Shown here piece after piece: positions 16,481 through 25,067 of a stretch of 64,000 bases of DNA. The stretch comes from Gemmatimonadaceae bacterium (GTDB lineage Bacteria > Gemmatimonadota > Gemmatimonadetes > Gemmatimonadales > Gemmatimonadaceae). Each line of letters begins with the position of its first letter. The first letter of the stretch is position 1. A program made the position numbers and the translations under genes. The notes under the pieces are model-generated. The model ran no database searches. It was not told the origin of the DNA and saw only the letters and a program-made list of their open reading frames with translations. The stretch is taken from the NCBI GenBank assembly GCA_030647905.1, contig JAUSJA010000033.1:124001-188000 (forward strand), given 5' to 3'.

Positions 16481-19400
16481 CTAGTTGAACGTGTACCTCA
16501 CGCCGAGCTGCACCCTGAAGACATCCCCAATGCCGGCGGTCTTTTCCAGGGAAGTTGTCATCAGCTCATTGTTTATCGTGCGAAGCCTGTACTGCGCCCG
16601 TCCCTGGGCGTCGGCAGCACCGCCCTGGGTGCTGGACGGCACGATCAAGGGTTGTGTGTTGACGAAACGCTGGCCGACGCCCCAGTTCTTGTTGAGCAGA
16701 TTGCCGACGTTGAGGATGTCGGCTCTGATCTGGAGAGAGTTCCGCTTGCCGGCCAGATCGGTAAAGACTTCCTGCGCGATGCTGAAATCCGCGCGGTTCA
16801 CCATCGGCAGGAAGACCGCACCGCGTACCGCATACTGGCCGCGATGCGATTTCAGATAGTCGTCCTGCCCTATGTAGGCTTCCCACGCCGCCGCCTGCTG
16901 GGCGGAGGTGAACGTCTTGGCCGACGCACCCGATCCCGAGGTGAACTGCTGGAAGTTCATCTCGGAAATGTCGCGGGGGATGTAGATCAGGTCATTGCTG
17001 AATCCGCCATCGCCATTGAGGTCGCCGGAATAGGTATAGCCCGCGTTACCGATGGTAGCCGCCTGCCAGAACATGGAAAGCGTGGTAGCGCCGAAGCGGA
17101 AATATTCCCGCCGATAGGACGCGGCGGTGAAGAGCCGGTGGCCCGGTGATGCACCAGAAAAGCCAAGTCCCGGATTGTTTGGATCCCCAGCGTGCTGATT
17201 GTTGTTCCAAGACCCGAAGGCGATCGAGCCGGGGTCAACAGTGTTCTTCGCCTCGCCGTAGCTGTACGCGCCCTTGATGTAGAGCCCGTTGCTGAAAGGC
17301 TTTTCCAGCGAGCCGGCAATGTTCCACGAGCGGCCCTCGTTGGCATTTTTCAGGACCACCGCGTTTGCCACGTTGGAGTTGATGCGGTTGCTCGTAGTCC
17401 ACCGCGGGCGGTTGTCCGCTCCACTGAACTGCGTGTTGGACGGGGCGAGATTGGCATTTATGTAATAGATGCCGTTGACATCGCGATTGTAGAGAAACTC
17501 CGCAGTTCCGATCAACCCGAACGGCAGCCTCTGATCCACAGCAAGGTCGGTTCTCCACAACTGAGGGAACTTGAAATCGGGATCGGTCAGAGCGAGCTCA
17601 TAGCTGGATGCCGGAGCTCCCGTAACGTTCGTCGGCTTGTAATGATTCGGATCGGGATTGAACGGCCGCGTCTTCGTGTTGCTCAGATCCTGGAAGCCGG
17701 TGAGGACTCCAGTATTGCCGATCTGGTTTGAGATCCACACATACGCCGGACGTCCCGTGAACACGCCCGTGCCACCGCGGATCTGCGTGCTGCGATCGCC
17801 GCGAATGTCCCAGTTGAAGCCCAGGCGAGGGGAGAACAGAAGCTTCGGATCGGGCAGCTTGCCCGTCGAATACTTGACTGTTTTCCCGTTCTCGTCCCTG
17901 AACGACAGCGCGTCGGCGCTCGGGTTGTCAAACGCGGTATTTCCGAAGAACGGCACGTCGACCCTCAGGCCGACGTTGACCTTGAGGTTCGGCATTACCC
18001 GCCACTCGTCCTGCCCGTAGAGTCCCGTGTATACGACATCCAGCGGCTGCAAGGGCTTCTCGCTGCCCGGGATATTGTTCCACCGCACCTGGAATCGCCG
18101 CAGGGTGACCGGAGAGAGGGTACGATTCGGATTCGCAAGGTAGTCGTTCGCGTCGGTGTAGAAGTCCGCGAGCGAGTTGTAGATGTAGACGCTCTGAGAG
18201 CCTGGGAAGAACACGTTCTCCGAGTGATACTTCTCCGCGGTCACGCCGAATGTGAGGTCGTGATTGACGCCGTAACGGGTGAGGTTGTCCTGGAACTGGT
18301 ACGTGCCGTAGCGAAGCTCGTTGCTCGGCGTGAACGGCTCAAAGCCAAAGGACGTGTAGGTGGAACCACTTTCAAGCACATCGACCAGCGGGAAGAACGT
18401 GCCTCTCGACGCGCGGCTCTCGTCCTGGTACGTGTAGCCCGCAATCAGGTTGTTCGCCATGTTGGAGCCGATCGTAGAGTTCAGCTCACCGACGATGGAT
18501 CGGATGTTCTCCAGAATCTGGTAATTCGAGTTCTGGAAATTCAGGCTGGTGGTGTTGCTACGTCTGCTGCCGAAGCCCAGCGACGACGAGTTGGACTCCA
18601 GTACATCGGTGTGAGAGTCGAGATGGTTGTAGCGGAGACTCACCTTGTTCCGCTCGTTAAGGTTGAGGTCGAGCTTGCCCAGGAACCTCATCGCGGGCGT
18701 CTCGCCGCTGTAACCCTGATACGGCCCCGGATCGTAGTTGAGCTTGGACTTGAGGAAGGCGGAGAGAGCGTCGAGATCGGAAGCCTTTACTCTCGTGACG
18801 CTTCCCCCTACTGTCTCGGTGCCGGTATTCGCCCTGAACGTGGTTCCCGGCTCGGTCAGCCCTTCATTCTCGTAAGTCAGGAAGTAGAAGAGCTTGTTCT
18901 TGATGACGGGCCCCGCCACCCAGCCGCCGATATTGTTGTAGTTGAAGGTGCCCGGGTCGAACTTCTGCGAGCCCGCCTTGGTGCCGACGAAGCTCTCGTC
19001 GCGCTTCGAATAGTAGAGCGAGCCGCGCAAGTTGTTGGTTCCGCTTCGGGTCACAGTATTGATCGCGGCACCGATGAAATTGCCTTGGCGCACATCGAAC
19101 GGAGCGACGTTGACCTGGACCTGCTCGACTGCAGCGAGGGATATCGGAGCGACGCCCGTCCGGTCGCCGGGGGTGCTGGCGAGGCCGAACGAGTTGTTGA
19201 AGTAGGATCCGTCAACGGTGATGTTATTGAGCCGGCTGTCCTGTCCGGCGAAGGACATTCCGCCGCCGGACTGGGGCGTCAGGCGAACGACCGACTCGAG
19301 TCTCCCCGAAATGGTGGGAAGAGTCGCGAGCGCTTCCCGGCTGACGAAAGTTGCGGCCCCGGTTCTCGACTCGCTGAACGTCTCGCTGCTCCCGGTGACC

Positions 19401-19771
19401 GTCACGTCACCCAGCTGCGTCGCGGCCTCACGCATCACGAACTGCAGATCCGTCGAAACACCGAGGGTCAGGAATACATCTTGTTGCATCTCGCTCTGGA
19501 GACCGATGAAAGCCGCAGTAACTCTGTAAGGCCCGCCCACTCTCATTCCCGCGAGAGTAACGCGACCATCGGCCCGCGTGCGTCCCTGATACCGTGATCC
19601 TGACGGCTCGTGCACCGCCGTCACACGCACGTCCGGTCGCGGTTGACCCTGGGCGTCCCTGACGATCGCGCTGATAGCAGAGGTTGTGACACCCTGCGCC
19701 GCGACCGACGTGCACGGTACGATCACAAGTAATGCCGCGATTGCGGTAAATAACGAACGCCTTCGAATCAT
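16481..19771 (-). CDS. Oar-like TonB-dependent receptor with carboxypeptidase-regulatory N-terminus
   Basis: 1096 residues. A signal peptide (about 1-25) is followed by a carboxypeptidase-regulatory-like domain (about 28-112; IVRDAQGQPRPDVRVTAVHE), then a plug (about 118-250) with the Oar/RagA-type sequences GQDSRLNNITVDGSYFNNSF and VEQVQVNVAPFDVRQGNFIG, then a long barrel ending LGVRYTFN with the terminal aromatic residue typical of Bam substrates. Oar-family receptors in Myxococcota and Bacteroidota import or export large ligands including peptides and proteins. The substrate is unknown. A hairpin follows the stop. It is separated by about 175 bases from the upstream permease gene on the same strand, so it probably has its own promoter. 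Confidence 0.9.
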   Translation of the reverse strand: MIRRRSLFTAIAALLVIVPCTSVAAQGVTTSAISAIVRDAQGQPRPDVRVTAVHEPSGSRYQGRTRADGRVTLAGMRVGGPYRVTAAFIGLQSEMQQDVFLTLGVSTDLQFVMREAATQLGDVTVTGSSETFSESRTGAATFVSREALATLPTISGRLESVVRLTPQSGGGMSFAGQDSRLNNITVDGSYFNNSFGLASTPGDRTGVAPISLAAVEQVQVNVAPFDVRQGNFIGAAINTVTRSGTNNLRGSLYYSKRDESFVGTKAGSQKFDPGTFNYNNIGGWVAGPVIKNKLFYFLTYENEGLTEPGTTFRANTGTETVGGSVTRVKASDLDALSAFLKSKLNYDPGPYQGYSGETPAMRFLGKLDLNLNERNKVSLRYNHLDSHTDVLESNSSSLGFGSRRSNTTSLNFQNSNYQILENIRSIVGELNSTIGSNMANNLIAGYTYQDESRASRGTFFPLVDVLESGSTYTSFGFEPFTPSNELRYGTYQFQDNLTRYGVNHDLTFGVTAEKYHSENVFFPGSQSVYIYNSLADFYTDANDYLANPNRTLSPVTLRRFQVRWNNIPGSEKPLQPLDVVYTGLYGQDEWRVMPNLKVNVGLRVDVPFFGNTAFDNPSADALSFRDENGKTVKYSTGKLPDPKLLFSPRLGFNWDIRGDRSTQIRGGTGVFTGRPAYVWISNQIGNTGVLTGFQDLSNTKTRPFNPDPNHYKPTNVTGAPASSYELALTDPDFKFPQLWRTDLAVDQRLPFGLIGTAEFLYNRDVNGIYYINANLAPSNTQFSGADNRPRWTTSNRINSNVANAVVLKNANEGRSWNIAGSLEKPFSNGLYIKGAYSYGEAKNTVDPGSIAFGSWNNNQHAGDPNNPGLGFSGASPGHRLFTAASYRREYFRFGATTLSMFWQAATIGNAGYTYSGDLNGDGGFSNDLIYIPRDISEMNFQQFTSGSGASAKTFTSAQQAAAWEAYIGQDDYLKSHRGQYAVRGAVFLPMVNRADFSIAQEVFTDLAGKRNSLQIRADILNVGNLLNKNWGVGQRFVNTQPLIVPSSTQGGAADAQGRAQYRLRTINNELMTTSLEKTAGIGDVFRVQLGVRYTFN

Positions 19772-19947
19772 AGACTTAGGCTCCTGTACGAACGGAACGG
19801 GTTAAGGGACGTCTGACCAGGAAGGAGGGCAGAGTGTGTAGTCAGCGGCGGGTTCCGAATCGCGTAAAAATATCCCGCGGGACCCATCCCGGCAAGCAAG
19901 AAATCGGGTCGCCAGGTAACGCTCCGGCAACAGTGCCGCGGACAGGA

Positions 19948-21369
19948 TTATCCCCGCGCTCGATTCGGCCGCCGTCCCACAGTCATATAGTAGACGGGAA
20001 TTCCCGCGACGATGCCGCCGAGGACTCCGAGAGTCGGCCACCGGCTCGACGGATCGAGGATCGCGTTCACGAGGAGAAGCACGGTTGACACGATGAAAAG
20101 CAGCGGCACGACAGGGTATCCCGGGACCCTGAACGACGGATCATAATCCGGCCTCTTCCGCAGCACGAACACGGACGCCACCGCCAGCGCGTAGAACGGG
20201 ACGATCGCCGTCACGAAGGCATCCGCCAGCTGCTCGAACGTCCCGGCCAGTACGAAGATCGCCGCCAGGATCGCTACGACCGTGATGGACACGTAGGGAG
20301 TCCGGAAGCGCGGATGCACCTTCGCCATCCCACCGAAGAGCAACCGGTCTTCGGCCATCGCAAAGAGAATCCTCGGCCCGGTGAACATCGAGCCATTGAG
20401 GCCGCCGAAGGTCGAGATCATCACCACCGTCGCGACGAATGCGACGCCGGTGCGCCCGAGAAGCCGGTCAGCGACGTCCGCCGCCACGAGCTTGGACGTC
20501 CGGATCTCCTCGACGGGAAGGACCGCGAGGTAGCCAAGGTTGGCGAGCAGATAGATGACGATGATGCCGCTCGTGCCGAAGATCAGGGCGCGAGGGAGAT
20601 TGCGCCGCGGATTCTCCACCTCGCCCGCGACGAAGCTCAAATCCGCCCACCCGTCGTAGACCCACAGCACCGAGACCAGCGCCAGCCCGAAGCCAGCAAG
20701 AGTGAAGCTGCCCGATGGCGCGACCGGAACATAGTGACCCCCTGTCTGCGGCAATCCCATCCCGAATGCGAGCACCACGATGAACAGAAGACCACCGACC
20801 TTCGCCAGGGTCGTGAGATTCTGCACGGTTCCCGCCGTGCGCACCCCCACATAATTGAATGCCGCTGTGATCAGGATCGCCGCCGCGGCAACGTAGTGCA
20901 CATATGCCGAGTAGGGCGCGACTCCCGGATCGTGCCCGGTGACTCTGATGAAATACTCGGCGAAAGTCGTCGAGATCGCCCCAAGCGCAGCGGCGCGGAT
21001 CATCACCAGCTCCGACCATCCGAACAGAAAGGCGCAGAGACGGCCCCATGCTTCCCTGATGAAGACGTACACCCCGCCCGTCTTCGGAAACGCGCTCGCC
21101 GCCTCGGCAAGCGTAAGCGCACCGCACAGTGCGAAGATGCCGCCCACCAGCCATACGCTCAGAAGCGGGAGCGGTCCGGGCAATCTGTTGGCGATGCCCG
21201 CGGGCGATCTGAATATCCCGGAGCCGATGGTGGAGCCGACCAGTATCGCGACAGCCGTCCACAGTCCGATGCGACGCGGCAGGCCGTCGGGAGTGCTGAT
21301 GTCGGGCGATGTTTGCGGCGCGTCCGCTGTGCGAATAGCGGAGGAAACGCTCGGAATCGGCTCTGTCAT
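19948..21369 (-). CDS. APC-superfamily amino acid permease
   Basis: 473 residues from the ATG at 21369. Twelve hydrophobic segments begin at about residue 36 with WTAVAILVGSTIGSGIFRSP, whose GSGIF is the conserved substrate-binding helix 1 of amino acid/polyamine/organocation antiporters. Helix 3 and the DGWADLSFVAGEVENPRRNL stretch are also typical of the L-type (LAT-like) subfamily. The cytoplasmic N-terminus of about 35 residues is Ser/Thr/Pro-rich. A longer reading frame extends upstream to 21597, but it is hydrophilic, lacks family similarity and would overlap the divergent small gene, so I reject it. Substrate unknown. Confidence 0.88.
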   Translation of the reverse strand: MTEPIPSVSSAIRTADAPQTSPDISTPDGLPRRIGLWTAVAILVGSTIGSGIFRSPAGIANRLPGPLPLLSVWLVGGIFALCGALTLAEAASAFPKTGGVYVFIREAWGRLCAFLFGWSELVMIRAAALGAISTTFAEYFIRVTGHDPGVAPYSAYVHYVAAAAILITAAFNYVGVRTAGTVQNLTTLAKVGGLLFIVVLAFGMGLPQTGGHYVPVAPSGSFTLAGFGLALVSVLWVYDGWADLSFVAGEVENPRRNLPRALIFGTSGIIVIYLLANLGYLAVLPVEEIRTSKLVAADVADRLLGRTGVAFVATVVMISTFGGLNGSMFTGPRILFAMAEDRLLFGGMAKVHPRFRTPYVSITVVAILAAIFVLAGTFEQLADAFVTAIVPFYALAVASVFVLRKRPDYDPSFRVPGYPVVPLLFIVSTVLLLVNAILDPSSRWPTLGVLGGIVAGIPVYYMTVGRRPNRARG

Positions 21370-21450
21370 GCGCAAACGGTACTGCAAAGCGTTCGGGTGC
21401 GCGAGTAGTTTTACCCGCGATGAACACACTCCCCGTGGGAGCGAGCGGCT

Positions 21451-21687
21451 CTGTATCACACTGACGGAATAGCTCACACGCTTGCTGAGCCGATCTTCTG
21501 GATCTCCGCAGCGCTGTGTCTGATCGCCGAGCTGGCGATTCTGCGCGCCGCGTTCACTCCGCGTAGCGACGACGGCTGGTCGGGGCCGATCCCGCATTCA
21601 CCCCGCGGCGCGGAGATGATGTGGGCCGTCATTCCCGCGATCGCGCTCATTTTCCTGTTCGCCGCCACGTGGCGCGCGATTCACTGA
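21451..21687 (+). CDS. Small two-helix membrane protein resembling the COX2 N-terminal hairpin
   Basis: About 78 residues with two hydrophobic helices. The second, AEMMWAVIPAIALIFLFA, closely resembles the second transmembrane helix of cytochrome c oxidase subunit II (E-x-x-W-T-x-I-P-A). No CuA domain follows. No ATG or GTG is available in frame; CTG at 21451 with GGAG 9 bases upstream is the best start, and ATA at 21469 is an alternative. The stop is 10 bases before ctaA, so it is probably cotranscribed with the heme A genes. Either a free-standing small oxidase or heme-biogenesis subunit or a COX2 remnant. Confidence 0.6.
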   Translation: MYHTDGIAHTLAEPIFWISAALCLIAELAILRAAFTPRSDDGWSGPIPHSPRGAEMMWAVIPAIALIFLFAATWRAIH

Positions 21688-21697
21688 TAAATCGCCA

Positions 21698-22630
21698 ATG
21701 CAAACACTGAAGCGTCTATCCGCAGTCGCACTCGTACTCGCGTTCGCCGAGATCGTTTTCGGCGCCATCGTCCGGATCACGGGATCGGGAATGGGATGCG
21801 GCGAACACTGGCCGAAGTGCGCCGGGCTGTGGTTCCCTCCGCACGACCGCATGGACCTGATCATCGAGATCACGCACCGATACATCGCGCTCGGTCTGTC
21901 GCTCGTGATCGTCGCGCTGCTCGTGGCGGCGTTCACGCGGCGCAATGAGCCGGGAGTCGCCGGAAAGGGCGGAGTGCTGCGCCCGGCAACTCTCGCCGGG
22001 ACGCTGGTCGTAGCCGCCGCGCTCCTCGGCGCGGTCACGGTGAAGATGGCGCTCAATCCGCTCGTCATCGCGTCGCATCTCACTATCGCGATGTCACTTC
22101 TGGCGACGCTCGCGGTAGCTCTTGGCCGCGCTGGCGGTCTGGGAGCGAACGCCGATCTGACAGGCGGGACACAGCGGACCTTCAGATCGGCGAGAGGCGC
22201 CGTCGGGCTCGCCATCGTTACGCTGGTGCTCGGCGCGCTCACAGCGAATCTTCCGGACGCAGCGGCGTCGTGCGGCGGCTTTCCGTGGTGCCGCACGATC
22301 AACTTCGGCGGGACGGCTCTCTGGGTGAACATCATCCACCGAATCATCGCGTTCGCGCTTTTCGGTCATCTGTGGAGAATGGCTGTCATGGCGGGCAAGC
22401 GCCACGATCCGGCCATCGTCGTACGGGCGGCGCGGTTCGCGTTCGCCGCGGCGGTACTGCAGGTGCTCGTCGCCGCGGCGATGGTCGAGATGCATTTCCC
22501 GGCGTACCTCAGATCGCTGCACCAGGCGGCGGGCACACTGGTGTGGCTGGCAGTCGTCATACTCGCGATCGTCGCGACGCGAGCCAGACGCTTCGCCGAA
22601 TCGCAACCCGTGGTGCGAGCAGCGGCTTGA
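21698..22630 (+). CDS. ctaA: Heme A synthase, COX15/CtaA family
   Basis: 310 residues with eight hydrophobic segments in two four-helix repeats. Family signatures are GAIVRITGSGMGCGEHWPKC (residues about 28-47, with the conserved extracytoplasmic Cys pair CGEHWPKC), the heme-ligand histidines in EITHRYIA and VIASHLTIA, CGGFPWCRT (second Cys pair) and IIHRIIAF plus LHQAAGTLVW in the second repeat. It oxidises the methyl group of heme O to the formyl group of heme A in the inner membrane for aa3/caa3-type oxidases. Its stop overlaps the TTG start of ctaB (TTGA), as expected for consecutive steps of one pathway. Confidence 0.92.
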   Translation: MQTLKRLSAVALVLAFAEIVFGAIVRITGSGMGCGEHWPKCAGLWFPPHDRMDLIIEITHRYIALGLSLVIVALLVAAFTRRNEPGVAGKGGVLRPATLAGTLVVAAALLGAVTVKMALNPLVIASHLTIAMSLLATLAVALGRAGGLGANADLTGGTQRTFRSARGAVGLAIVTLVLGALTANLPDAAASCGGFPWCRTINFGGTALWVNIIHRIIAFALFGHLWRMAVMAGKRHDPAIVVRAARFAFAAAVLQVLVAAAMVEMHFPAYLRSLHQAAGTLVWLAVVILAIVATRARRFAESQPVVRAAA

Positions 22631-24084
22631 CATCTGCGCAGGTGACGCCGGCGGCGGAGCGCTCGCTGCTCCAGGACCTGGTGATGCTCACCAAGCCGAG
22701 GATCATCTCGCTGCTGCTGGTGACCACCATCGCGCCGATGTTCGTAGCGGGCAGTCCCGGCTGGCTGCTGGTGCTCATCGTGGGCATTGGCGGATACCTG
22801 ATGGCCGGCGGCGCCAACGCGGTGAACATGTACATGGACCGCGACATAGACGACAGGATGGCCCGCACGCGGCTGCGTCCCATCCCGAGCGGGCGCATGA
22901 GCGGAATCTCCGTGCTCGCCTTCGGCGTCGCGCTGGCGACTGCGGCGACGTTCCTGTTCGCGTACTTCGTCAACGTCCTCTCCGCGGCGCTGGCACTGGG
23001 CGGATTCTACTTCTATGTCTTCATCTATACGCGTTGGCTGAAGAGGACGACGCCGCAGAACATCGTCATCGGCGGGGCCGCGGGAGCGTTCCCGCCCCTC
23101 GTCGGGTGGGCGGCGATGACCGGCGGCATTGATCTCGTCGCTGTTTATCTCTTTCTGATTGTGTTCTACTGGACGCCACCGCACTTCTGGGCGCTGGCGC
23201 TGCTGAAGCAGGGGGATTACGCCAGGGCCGGCGTACCGATGGCGCCGCTCGTGTGGGGCGAGCGCGAGACGATGAACCAGATGCTGTGGTACACGCTGAT
23301 CCTCATCCCGCTGACCGTGCTGCCCTTCACCTTCGGCGCGTTCGGACTGCTGTATCTGGTTTCGGCCGTGCTGCTCGGGCTGATACTTCTCGTGGGAGTC
23401 GTGCGGATGCGTGCCGCGAGGGAATGGACTGCTCCCGCGTGGTGGGTTTACAAGTATTCCCTGCTCTATCTCGCGCTCCTCTTCGTGGCCATGGCGGCTG
23501 ACCGCAAGCTGGCCGGTCACGACGTGAGGACGCTGTCGCTCGAGGATCTTCGCGGCGCGATCGGGATGGTGCCGCAGGAGCCTGCGCTCTTCAGCGGGAC
23601 CGTGCGTGAGAACATCGCATATGCGCTGACTGATGACGGGCGCATGCCCCCCGATGAGGACATTCGGCGCGCGGCGTCGGCCGCACACGCGACCGAGTTC
23701 ATTGACCGGATGGTGGAGGGGTTCGACACGCTGGTCGGAGAGCGGGGAGTCAAGCTGTCGGGCGGACAGCGGCAGCGGCTCGCGATCGCGCGCGTTTTCC
23801 TCAAGGATCCGGCGATCGTGATTCTGGACGAGGCGACCTCGAGCCTGGACAGCGAGAGCGAGCGGCTGGTCGAACAGGCGATGCAGGAGCTGCTTCGCGG
23901 ACGCTCCACGATGATCATCGCGCACCGCCTGAGCACGGTTCTCCGCGCCGATCGTGTGGTGGTGCTGGATCGCGGGCGTGTGGTGGAGGAAGGCAGGCAC
24001 GCCGAACTGGTGGCGTCCGAGGGAGTGTATTCGCGGCTTTATCGCGGGCAGTTCCGCGATGACGAGGCGTTCCTCGCGCGCTAG
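22627..24084 (+). CDS. ctaB: Heme O synthase (CtaB/CyoE) fused in frame to a truncated ABC-exporter ATPase domain
   Basis: 485 residues. Residues 1 to about 295 are a near-complete protoheme IX farnesyltransferase: LTKPRIISLLLVTTIAPM, the prenyl-diphosphate motif NAVNMYMDRDIDDRMARTR, and YARAGVPMAPLVWGERETM, ending in the family's final helix YKYSLLYLALLF. At about residue 296 (nt 23505-23520) the sequence switches to an ABC-exporter nucleotide-binding domain that begins after its Walker A: LEDLRGAIGMVPQEPALF (Q-loop), LSGGQRQRLAIAR (about 376), VILDEATSSLD (Walker B, about 396) and IIAHRLS (H-loop). Without Walker A this ABC part cannot bind ATP normally. The start is TTG overlapping ctaA. 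The prenyltransferase should still work. The fusion is either a real deletion or an assembly chimera. Confidence 0.85.
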   Translation: MTSAQVTPAAERSLLQDLVMLTKPRIISLLLVTTIAPMFVAGSPGWLLVLIVGIGGYLMAGGANAVNMYMDRDIDDRMARTRLRPIPSGRMSGISVLAFGVALATAATFLFAYFVNVLSAALALGGFYFYVFIYTRWLKRTTPQNIVIGGAAGAFPPLVGWAAMTGGIDLVAVYLFLIVFYWTPPHFWALALLKQGDYARAGVPMAPLVWGERETMNQMLWYTLILIPLTVLPFTFGAFGLLYLVSAVLLGLILLVGVVRMRAAREWTAPAWWVYKYSLLYLALLFVAMAADRKLAGHDVRTLSLEDLRGAIGMVPQEPALFSGTVRENIAYALTDDGRMPPDEDIRRAASAAHATEFIDRMVEGFDTLVGERGVKLSGGQRQRLAIARVFLKDPAIVILDEATSSLDSESERLVEQAMQELLRGRSTMIIAHRLSTVLRADRVVVLDRGRVVEEGRHAELVASEGVYSRLYRGQFRDDEAFLAR

Positions 24085-24149
24085 CTGGTTGTCGCATCCC
24101 CGAGGCAATTCAAAAACTTTGCAACGCTCTTGATCTTAGCGCCACGATA

Positions 24150-24998
24150 CTAGCGCGGCGCGGCACCGGAATCAGACACAGGCGCGGGCGCTGCGACCCC
24201 AAGCTTCAGTGGGACAGTAGCGGGCTGCCCCGCGACGAAGGTGACGGTCTGCTCGGCGACGCCCAGCAGCGGGTGCCAGGCCTTAATGTGCCAGGTGCCC
24301 GGCGGAATGTCGTCTATCGTGAACGTCCCCGTCTTCTCCGACACCGAGAAATACGGGTGATCGAACACTAGAATCCATGCCTTCGACCATGGATGCAGGT
24401 CGCAGGTGACCTCCAGCTGCGCGGGCTTGTCCAGCAGCCGATCGAACGGCACGACTTCGCCATTGTCGTTGAACGGCGCGATGGCTTCGGTCTCACCGGT
24501 TCCAACATTGACGATGCGATTTCGGTGCATCGCCACATCCTCGCTCGCCATGTTGAGCGTGCCGGGGGCGAATACCGCCTGGACGCGCGGGCTGAGGAGG
24601 CAATCCGTGTTCACGAGCTCGAAGCGACGCTCGACGGGCAGACGCTTGCCGGCGCGGATGTCCGTAAGCCAGACCACAACGCCACCGATTCGTGTACCGG
24701 TACGCTGGATCGAGGGGTCGGTGATGGACCGGCCGCAACCCGGCTGATCCGTCGGCAGCGTGATGACGGAATCGGCGGGAACCGGACCGTCGAAATCGAT
24801 CGTTCCGGTCAGGCGCGCACCGCCGGTGACCGTCATCTGCCTGTACGCCTCCGTTGGCGTCGAAACGACCGTCGGACGCGGAGCGACATCCCCTTCCTTC
24901 AGGCGCGCGGGCTGAGCCGCGTCGGCTTTCTTGTCGGTTGAACAGCCCGCCAGCAGTACGACGGACAACAGTAATGTGCCGGACAGACGCTGATTCAT
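24150..24998 (-). CDS. Lipoprotein with cupredoxin/carboxypeptidase-regulatory-like fold
   Basis: 282 residues from the ATG at 24998, which places a clean lipoprotein signal (SVVLLAGCSTDKK) at residue 16-20; another ATG at 25016 is possible. The mature part has LTGTIDFDGPVPADS, paired cysteines in QPGCGRSI and NTDCLLSP, then VTCDLHPWSKAWILVFDHPY and a carboxypeptidase-regulatory-like tail GTFTIDDIPPGTWHIKAWHP. The Cys-x-x-His arrangement recalls MauL-like cupredoxins, but the expected Met after HPW is Ser, so type 1 copper binding is doubtful. Downstream of the amidohydrolase gene on the same strand (69-base gap). Function unknown. Confidence 0.7.
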   Translation of the reverse strand: MNQRLSGTLLLSVVLLAGCSTDKKADAAQPARLKEGDVAPRPTVVSTPTEAYRQMTVTGGARLTGTIDFDGPVPADSVITLPTDQPGCGRSITDPSIQRTGTRIGGVVVWLTDIRAGKRLPVERRFELVNTDCLLSPRVQAVFAPGTLNMASEDVAMHRNRIVNVGTGETEAIAPFNDNGEVVPFDRLLDKPAQLEVTCDLHPWSKAWILVFDHPYFSVSEKTGTFTIDDIPPGTWHIKAWHPLLGVAEQTVTFVAGQPATVPLKLGVAAPAPVSDSGAAPR

Positions 24999-25067
24999 TC
25001 TTGATTTCGCTTGCATCGATGCGGTGTGGAGGGGCAACGGACGTGCCACGCCCACAACTACGGACAG

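Noticed and set aside
18224-19597. 457-residue plus-strand frame opposite the Oar-like receptor
   Set aside because: Low-complexity shadow; conserved receptor motifs are on the other strand.
19948-21597. Long start (21597) for the amino acid permease
   Set aside because: The extra 76 residues are hydrophilic, dissimilar to APC permeases and antisense to the small membrane protein gene.
22366-24108. 580-residue minus-strand reading frame opposite ctaA/ctaB
   Set aside because: Composition His/Arg/Gln-rich, no domain, antisense to conserved membrane proteins.
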